Shown: piece after piece, positions 56,922 to 64,000 of the stretch | Layout of the letters: each line of letters opens with the position of its first letter | Numbering within the stretch: the stretch's first letter is position 1 | NCBI RefSeq assembly: GCF_036323735.1 | Contig: NC_086024.1 | Coordinates: forward strand, 67,514,424 to 67,578,423 | Reading direction: 5' to 3' | DNA from: Rattus norvegicus | Lineage: Eukaryota > Chordata > Mammalia > Rodentia > Muridae | DNA: 64,000 nt | Translations under genes and position numbers: made by a program | Notes under the pieces: model-generated | Databases searched by the model: none | What the model was told of the DNA's origin: nothing | What the model saw: only the letters and a program-made list of their open reading frames with translations

Positions 56922-57089
56922 TAAAAAAAGATTTATTTATTATATAGAAGTACATTGTAGCTGTCTTCAGACATACCAGAAGAGGGCATTAGATCTCATT
57001 ACAAGCCACCATGTGGTTGCCAGGATTTGAACTCAGGACCTCTGAAAGATCAGTAGTGCTCTTAACTGCTAAGTCATCTCTCCAGCCCC
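56922..57089 (-). mobile_element. B2 SINE with target duplication
   Basis: Minus-strand SINE starting GGGGCTGGAGAGATGACTTA, with the GTTCAAATCC B box, CCACATGGTGGCTTGTAATG, GCCCTCTTCTGGTATGTC and an AATAAATAAATC tail. 15 of 16 positions match between its flanking duplications. Confidence 0.95.
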
Positions 57090-57105
57090 AGATTGCTGGC
57101 ATTTT
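57090..57105 (+). repeat. Target-site duplication of the B2 SINE (right)
   Basis: AGATTGCTGGCATTTT; see 56906-56921. Confidence 0.9.
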
Positions 57106-57409
57106 ATTGAGAAGTTTTCATATTTGGTCTCCTTAAATACTTAGTCTATGAGAATGACCTTCTCTCTCATCTATGCCTATAGTTCGAGATTTGGCCTTTT
57201 GATGCTGCCCCTCATTTCCTATATGTTTCTTCCCTGTGCTTTAAATTTTTTTTATTCTTTTGCTTATTTGACCTAGATCCTCTACTTCATCTTATAGTAC
57301 TAATATTCTATCATTTGCTTGATTCACTTTACTTGTAAGACATTCTCCTGAGTTTTCTAATTGGAATATTGAGTTTTCTAATTCCACCATGGCTGAAGAA
57401 GAAGAAAGA

Positions 57410-57815
57410 AAAATTGTAAGAACCAATATACCAAGAAGTCAGTTGTGGAACAGTCTCTCCTAGACATGGCTGTTTTAACAAGATGGGAACAACAGTAATA
57501 TCAATGTATATGATAATATAGAAGGGGAAACTTTCAAGGGTGCTTCATTTAACATCCCTAGACAAAGAACTATAGGCAACTATTGACAGTTATGAAAAGG
57601 CAATGAGCCTCCTTCTTGGATGACCAATGCAAAGTGGTGAAACTTGGAATCATGTAGTCACAAACCACAAAAATGAACTCAGAAGGTTTCATTTATATAA
57701 CAAATATAGTTTAAAAAGAGACTGTCAACTCGAAGGAAAATTGGTGAGGGGGTCTGGATGGGAGAAAGAGAAGGGAGAATGTTGTGATTCTATTTCAGTT
57801 AAAACAGTGAAAAAA
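57410..57815 (+). mobile_element. Old L1 3' UTR fragment, plus strand
   Basis: Contains CCTAGACAAAGAACTATAGGC, the plus-strand version of the 3' UTR core seen on the minus strand at 6580 and 51015, and ends near AAAACAGTGAAAAAAAT. It lies head-to-head with the end of the minus-strand L1 at 57390. Confidence 0.7.
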
Positions 57816-57912
57816 ATTCTGTCTTCACTTAGCTTGTGTTCTTTTATTAATGTTTCTATCTTCACTGGATTCAGTTTTTAAATCCTTAACCATCATCTCA
57901 TTCAACTGCATT

Positions 57913-58268
57913 GTGGTGGTTTGAGTATGCTTGGACCATAGGGAATGTTAGGAGGTGTGGCTTTGTTGGAGGAAGTGTGTCACTGTGGAGGTGAACTTTG
58001 GAGGACTTCTAAGCTCAGGCTCTATCCATTGTGGAAGAGAGCTTCCTCCTAGCTGCCTGAAGATGCCAGTCTTCTCTTGGTTGCCCTTGGAATAAGATGT
58101 AGAACTCTCAGCTCTTTCTCCACCTGTCTGAATGGTGCCTTGTTTCCCACCTTGATGATAATGGACTGGACTTCTGAAACCATTAGCCACCTCTAATTAA
58201 ATGTTGTCCTTCATAAGAGTTGCCTCAGTCATGGTATCTCTCCACAGCAATGGAAACCCTAGTTAAGA
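57913..58268 (+). repeat. Rodent dispersed repeat, copy D
   Basis: Same family and orientation as 5416-5732: GTGGTGGTTTGAGTATGCTT start, AACCCTAGTTAAGA end. Confidence 0.75.
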
Positions 58269-58269
58269 A

Positions 58270-58385
58270 TTCTGTTTCCCTGGCTGTCCTGGAACTCCAG
58301 GCTCTCAAACTAACAGAGGCCCACTTGTCTCTGTCTCTAGAGTGCTAGGATTGCAGGCATGCATTAGCATGCCCAAGTTCCTAAA
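58270..58385 (-). mobile_element. B1 SINE, minus strand
   Basis: On the plus strand it shows TTTCCCTGGCTGTCCTGGAA, CTCTAGAGTGCTAGGATTGC and CATGCATTAGCATGCCC, the complement of the B1 3' to 5' landmarks. Confidence 0.85.
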
Positions 58386-58719
58386 TGAATTTTTTAATGT
58401 AGAATTTACCATCTGCTCTTAGAATCAGTGCATTGAGAATCTCAATTATGGATATAATTGTTGGAAATGATCTTAGAATATCCCACTGGTAACAAGCGCA
58501 TAGAGGATGAATTAAAAATTAGACCACAACTCTGTCTCTCAATTTTCAGAAAAGGTTGTTCTAGCATCCTCACAAAGAGCTTTTGTGACTAATAGGCTAT
58601 AAATAAATGTAACTTTGATGTATTATGCAGCATGTAGTCTTACTAGAACAGAGACAAATGAGGAACATAGATGCTCTGTTCAGAAACATCAGAATTCTTA
58701 ATGATGAAGTACAACTAAG

Positions 58720-58720
<1 letters not shown>

Positions 58721-58769
<49 letters not shown>
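58721..58769 (+). repeat. (TG)n microsatellite
   Basis: About 24 TG units. Confidence 0.97.
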
Positions 58770-58771
<2 letters not shown>

Positions 58772-58967
58772 TGTTTCCAGAGAAATGTTTTCAGATGGTC
58801 CTCATGTGCAGATGTATTAGTGTTTATATATTTTATAAGCTATATAATTACAAATTCGTTTTTCATGAGCTTCTGCAGCTTTTATTTTTGCATGTAAACC
58901 ACTGGGGGAGTCTTGATGGTGTGTGCACCCTAGAGATTATACTGGAGTTCTGAGGACTCTAGACACT

Positions 58968-60504
58968 AGTTGGGAAGTCAGGTGACAGAAACAATGATTC
59001 AGACCAATCACATGAGTACAAAGCTGGGGTCTCCAGCAGGGATCCAGGGGGTTAGGCGTGGATGTCTAAGGAAGCAGTGACAGGATAGGGGCCAGCACTA
59101 GGTTGGCCTTGAGCAACCTGGATGACATCAGGGACAGAGGGTCTGGTAGCTCCAGGGATCTTCAGTCCATGCCTTACATGGCCAGTGGGTTCCTGAAGGA
59201 CCTGCCAGCAAACTTGGCTTTGCTGCCCAGCTCTTCCTTGATTCTAAGGATCTGATTGTACTTGGCCAGGCACTCAGATTGGCAGGGGGCATCTGTTTTG
59301 ATCTACCCAGTGCAGAGCCCTATCACTAAGTTGGCAATGAAAGTGTTCTCAGTCTCCCCAGATCAATGGGACACCATGACGCCCCAGCCATTGGACTTGG
59401 CCAGTTTACACACCTGCAGAGGCTCGATTATAGAGCTGATCTGGTTTACTTTGAGCAGGAAGCAGTTGCAGTAATTCTCGCCTGCAGCCTTGGCAATCTG
59501 CTTAGGGTTTGTCACTATGAGGTCATTACGCACCACCTGGATGCCTTCACCAGCTGCAAACTTCTGTCAAGCATTCTAGTCATCCTGGTCAAAGGGGTCT
59601 TCAATGGACACCATTAGGTAGTCCTGGATGAAGGACTTGTACAGGTCAGCCAGCAGGTCGGGTGTGATGTACCTACCTGCTGAAGTCATTTGAGGACTTG
59701 AAGTCCAGGTCATCCTTGCCAGCCCTGTAGAACTCAGAGGCAGCTACATTCATGCTAATGACAACCTGGTCACTGTTGCCAACCTTTGCCACTGCGGTCT
59801 TGAGCAGCTCCAGTGTTTCTTTGTTCTCTAGGATGTTAGGTGCAAATCCACCTTCATTACCCAGATTGGTGGCATCTTTCCCATAATTCTCCTTGATGAC
59901 ATTCTTTAGTTTGTGGTAAACCACTGCTCCAGTGCTCATGGCTTCCCAGAAACAGGATGGCCCCACAGACCAGATCATGAACTCTTGCATGGCCAGCTTG
60001 GTGCCAGTATGAGAACTGCTGTTGATCACATTGAAAGCTGGGACCAGAAGTATGGCTTCAGGATTGCCGGCAAAGTCAGCAATGTGACAGTAAAGAGGCA
60101 CCATGCCCCTTTCCCGCGGCACCAGCTTTGCAGACAGCTAGGGACACTCCTAGGATAGCATTTGCAAATTTAGATTTATTCTCGATCAGTAGCTGGTCAA
60201 TCCACAACATTCAGTTTTTTGCTAACCAAAGCAGGTGCAATAGTGTTATTGATGTGCCCAACGGTCTTTGAGATACCCTTCCCCATGAAGCAGGTCTTAT
60301 CATTCTCTCAGAGTTCTAGGACCTCATAGATGCTAGTAGATGCATTGCTAGGCACCGCAGCTCGGAAGAGACCTTTTGCTGTGTAGAGATCCATTTCAAC
60401 AGTGGGATTCCCACAGAAGTCGAAGATCTCTCTGGCATAGATCCTGAGAATAGACATGGTGAACTTTTGGCTGTTATATCACTGCGAAGGAAGTAAATAG
60501 GGTC
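58968..60504 (-). pseudogene. Eno1: Eno1 processed pseudogene
   Basis: Retrocopy of alpha-enolase, the glycolytic enzyme that converts 2-phosphoglycerate to phosphoenolpyruvate. The original ATG is at 60457-60455 (MSILRIYAREIFD) and the stop at 59176-59174 after RSFRNPLAM. Known enolase segments follow in order: DLYTAKGLFRAAVPS, PAFNVIN, KLAMQEFMI, YGKDATN, EGGFAPNILENKE, DLDFKS, EDPFDQDD, NQIGS-like, MVSH and AKFAGRSFRN. Alpha-specific residues at the C-terminus (GSKAKFAG) favour Eno1. Stops and shifts are frequent, and about 21 bp are missing overall. The active-site serine loop reads GNPT intact, but GGSH has become SSSH. Exon joins are uninterrupted. Outer limits (5' UTR, 3' UTR) are approximate. 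Confidence 0.95.
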
Positions 60505-60529
60505 CTGTAGACACTGAAGAGAGCATTAA

Positions 60530-63500
60530 GGACAGACATGAGTCATACTCTGTACCCGAGAAGCACATTACAAATTCATTTTTAAAACATTTCTCTAAAT
60601 ATATTTCTCATTTTTCACTATTAATTTTAATAGGAGTTTAGATTGTGGTTGTTAATTTTGTGTATTATCCAGATCAAGTTAAGGATGCCATAGAGTTAAT
60701 AAAAAATGACTCTGGGTAACTTTGAGGGATTTCTTGAAAGAGAATTGCATTTGAATGAATACAGTAGTTGAAGGTGAGCTCAGTGTAATAGCCAAGAAAG
60801 AATGAATTTGGTGTGTGCTAGAGCTGGTACTTACCCTCTTCCATGATCTTGGACATTGCTACTCCTACCTCTTACATCATGGCTTACACTCCATCTGCTC
60901 CTCTTTTTCTTAATTCTTTGACTAATTATGTACTAGAATTATACAAGTAGCTTTCCTAGGTCTTGAAGTTTGAGTTTTCTTAACCATCTAAGTCAATTAC
61001 TCAGAATAAATATTTTTATACTTTTAAAAAGATGGACTACTTTCTTGTAGTTCTGCTTTTAAAAGAACTCCAAGATGCAAGACAAAATTGTGTATAGATA
61101 TATCCCTGTGTTTACGTTTATATGTACATGCATGTAGCCATGTGTACAGTAAAGCATCTCTTTTATGCCATGGTTCCCCATTTGTTCAGAGCCGCACCAT
61201 CTACTCCACAACCATTAGGCTCTTACATGTCTACCTAGAATATCCTTCTTTTCACATCCAAGCAAATACCAATATGCACTCTTATTTCCTTACCTTTTTA
61301 CCCAGCGATGGCATATTACTCATTGTTGGTATCAGTGGCAAGCACACCTGTATGATTAGTTCCATTTCTCTGAAGAGCCTTAGATAGCATTTACAGTGTA
61401 TTCTTTATGTGTTATCTTCTGGGTCTCTTTGCAAGTATTGTTTTGGAACATTGGGCTTCGGATTAATAAGTGAAAGTATTTACCCTTTTATCAGATATTA
61501 GTATAAAGATTACACTTAAATCACAAAGATAATGTAAAGATTTTCTCTTTCTTTTTGGTTTTTGTATTTGTTTTGTTTTGATGGTCTTGAATAATTGCAA
61601 TATCATTTGTGCCTGAGCAAAATTCTGCTGTGAAGGTATTTATTTAGGACTGCTGCTATTTGGAGCATTTATTTCAGGGGGGTTATTTTATTACAGAATA
61701 ATCCATCTCATTCAATTTCAAAATTTATCCATGTAAAATGAAGCAAAGTAGTCCACCTTACTTTTATTTGTCTCTTTTGGGGCAGATAGGGTCACTTGTC
61801 ATCTTTGTCTTTGTCCTTTCTTCAGTTAGGTCATTGAACTCCTTCCCTGCTTTGTACTTCTTTTGTTTACTTCTAGAGTAGCTTCCTTATATATTACTAT
61901 TGAAAACTATTAGTGGATTAATGTATTATTTTCGTAAGTGGAAATAAAAGGAAGAATTGGTCATTTATCTTGTCTTTCTTTTCTGAACTCAGCACCCTTC
62001 AGCTAAGCTAAATGCTTGCTGAAGGGAAATTTTTCTTTATGAGAATTTTCTAGCTAATAAATGGGAAAAAGATGATAGGGTTAGAAGATCACCTCTGTAC
62101 CCAGCAAACAATACATCTGGGCAGCAAAAGTTGACAGTGCTAACATTACACAAAAGGGATGCAAATCGGTGTTACACATTTCTGTGGTCCTGGCAAAAGA
62201 GTGAATTTTATCTGACCAAACCTATTAAGATAACTCCAGCTTAACAAGAAGCACAGATCAGAGGGAAGGTAAATATTTCTTCTTCCAAACAGGAAGCTTG
62301 GACTTGTTTGAACACTGTTTTCTCAAAAAAAATGAGCATTGCTTATGGCAGAACAGATTGGTAATTAGTAAACTTCATCTGGTTTGGGAAGCTCACACAT
62401 ACACTGTTTTGCTTGGAAACCATGACTAGGGGCTTCCTTGAATGGAATTTCTCTTCCATCTAAAGCTATGCCTAGAGGTTGTTATAAGAAACACTACTTC
62501 CTTTTGAGGACATGGACTTCTAAGCCAGTGATGTCTCTCACACTTACCTTATAATCTCATTTTCTTGTGCCTTGAGTTACCTTTGAAGTGGTAGAAGAGA
62601 CTGGGCAGCTATTAGGATTCCCATTGAAGAAGCATCTGATACTCCTACATGGAAAAAAATCTTAATCAAGTCGTTATAAATGATTTTCAGTGGCTTTTGT
62701 AGTTGAGTGAGTCTGAGGGTCCACTTGAACAGAGGACAAGAAGAAATGTTAAGAAGCAAAGTAAACAGGGACTCACCTCGAAAAATCAAAGAAGCCAATG
62801 GGGTTTCACAAAATACAGATGGGAACGTTTTATGCAATAAAAGAAACCTACAATATATACAAACCAGCACGTGCTATATGTTTGGATTTTGAATCGAATG
62901 TCATATGAAACATTTAAGAATGGAGAAAATCGAATATTGTTTTTATGATATCCTGGAAACACTACTTCAGCAGCCATGATTGTTGTCTTAGAAATAGTCC
63001 CTATCTTCAGAAAATATGACAAAATATGTATGGCTAAAGTGATAGTAATGTCTGGGATGTGTATCTACAGAATCTATTACAGGTGAAAGGTAGCAATCAC
63101 ACAGTTTCAGCAAGTAGCAGCACATGATGGCACCTACGTGTCTCATGAAGCCTCTCCTCTCTTTTCATAGATGCTTGAACTATGGAAATAGTGGACTAGA
63201 GTATCCTCTATTTTTTACCTTTTTGTGGCTCTTAGACAATTTGTTATTGGCCATATAGTGCATTTTATATTTCTATAGTATAGTCCTGTTCCACATGTAT
63301 TTTCTCTTATAGGAATTAAGCTAGAGAAATAGGTTAGGACAATGTAAAAATGAGTCAAATTCCAAATCAGTGTATCAACTGGATCAAACATTAAAAAGTT
63401 TGGCGTTTCCCCTTTGTTACAAGCATCACAATGATATTTAACTCCTTATATGCTAATTTAAAATTGCATGAAAAAAAGCTGATGTTATTAAAGACTGCCT

Positions 63501-63655
63501 AAGTAAGAAAAGATTTATAAGTCAAAGGTTTCAAAAAGAACATAGCTTTTTGCTTGTTTTTTTATTTTTGTTTTTTTAATAAGAGAATGTCCTTATTCTT
63601 AAAAAATGTGGGCTGAAGTATTAAAAATTCATGAAGACTGAAAATTATTCTCAAA
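60530..63655. other. Stretch without a recognised gene or repeat
   Basis: AT-rich, no frame above 100 codons, no repeat that I could name. It may be unique intergenic or intronic sequence. Confidence 0.5.
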
Positions 63656-63660
63656 GAGTT

Positions 63661-63753
63661 ACACACACACACACACACACACACAATGATGTACATATAT
63701 TCACACACAGACACATACACACATGAACAGATACATTCACACACACATACACA
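63661..63753 (+). repeat. (CA)n microsatellite, interrupted
   Basis: A pure CA run at 63661-63686 is followed by imperfect ACACAC/CATACAC blocks to 63753. Confidence 0.93.
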
Positions 63754-64000
63754 CATGTAAAGCAAAAGTAGCAAACTGTTACTAGTTGCTGATGGTATTA
63801 GAAAGTTCATAATATTCTATAAATTTCTCATCTTTAGACATATCCAAAGTGAATTGTTATGGATAAAAATACATAGAAATCAATTTGAAGTCTCCACTAT
63901 TCTAGGGTGAGATAATAATTTAAGCACCAGAAAAGAACAATGAATACAATTGTTTGGAACACTCTTCAATCTATAAAAATTCATGAGTTCGTGACAGTAC

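Larger units (their letters stand above)
50625..57390 (-). mobile_element. Long decayed L1 on the minus strand, host of nested insertions
   Basis: In minus-strand order: an ORF1-like piece (57390-57190, AAYAGAAATC-like series), ORF2 (57180 to 54545 and 52753 to about 52220), and a long 3' UTR (52215-50625) including the 50920-51290 stretch also found at 6478-6859. It is interrupted by the Tra2a retrocopy (52770-54531), a B3 (55484-55710), a short L1 3' end (56195-56345) and a B2 (56922-57089). Part of the centre is deleted. It has no open frames of note and is clearly the oldest layer in this region. Confidence 0.72.

Noticed and set aside
59174..60457. A functional enolase gene
   Set aside because: Frequent stops and shifts, no introns, and altered catalytic-loop residues; it is a processed pseudogene.
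58957..60515. Direct repeat CTSTAGACACT at 58957-58967 and 60505-60515 as target duplication of the Eno1 retrocopy
   Set aside because: Ten of eleven positions match, but no T run (A tail) follows the left copy, so the match may be chance or part of the mRNA end.
1..64000. A novel defence, biosynthetic or gene-cluster system
   Set aside because: The window is mammalian repeat-rich DNA without intact host genes; every long frame was traced to L1, an ERV or a retrocopy.

Overview
This window reads as gene-poor euchromatic DNA from a murid rodent, most probably rat (Rattus). The evidence is the repeat content. There is an ID (BC1-derived) SINE with a perfect target-site duplication, LINE-1 copies whose 5' ends carry tandem units of about 600 bp as described for rat L1, and B1, B2, B3 and B4 SINEs plus rodent class II and gammaretrovirus-like LTRs. 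I found no intact host protein-coding gene. Every long open frame is a LINE-1 ORF, a retrocopy, an ERV remnant, or a frame over a repeat.

Layout. 1-3258: a young-type L1 on the minus strand, running off the left edge and meeting older plus-strand L1 3' ends (3262-4520). 5416-6859: a rodent dispersed repeat and an old L1 3' UTR, which is split by the main element of the window. That element is an 8.05-kb full-length L1 on the plus strand (6860-14906) with a perfect 16-bp target duplication. It is composite: promoter, ORF1 N-terminal fragment, second promoter, second ORF1, ORF2, 3' UTR. 15115-16233: a Gpatch4 processed pseudogene. 16554-16933: an IAP-like solo LTR. 18555-19990: a Ppp4r3-family retrocopy. 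20-24 kb: old repeats and microsatellites. 24244-30532: a second nearly full-length L1, minus strand, with a perfect 14-bp target duplication.

30.5-44 kb: a gammaretrovirus-like solo LTR, an old L1 with an inverted 5' end, a third young-type but internally deleted L1 (35286-38304), SINEs and unassigned sequence. 44196-48729: a class II endogenous retrovirus with both LTRs and a 6-bp target duplication, retaining only gag plus the start of pro, with an L1 3' end inserted in it. 48906-49011: the ID element. 50625-57390: a long decayed L1 that acts as host for a Tra2a processed pseudogene, a B3, a B2 and a short L1 3' end. 57410-58385: more old repeats. 58957-60510: an Eno1 processed pseudogene. 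60530-64000: no recognisable gene or repeat apart from a (CA)n tract.

The functional theme is retrotransposition. L1-encoded machinery explains the L1s, the SINEs and the four retrocopies, and several have target duplications readable directly. The most unusual object is the composite L1 at 6860-14906: two different ORF1 lineages and two promoters in tandem inside a single pair of target duplications. Family names for old repeats come from memory of consensus sequences and were not checked against a library.
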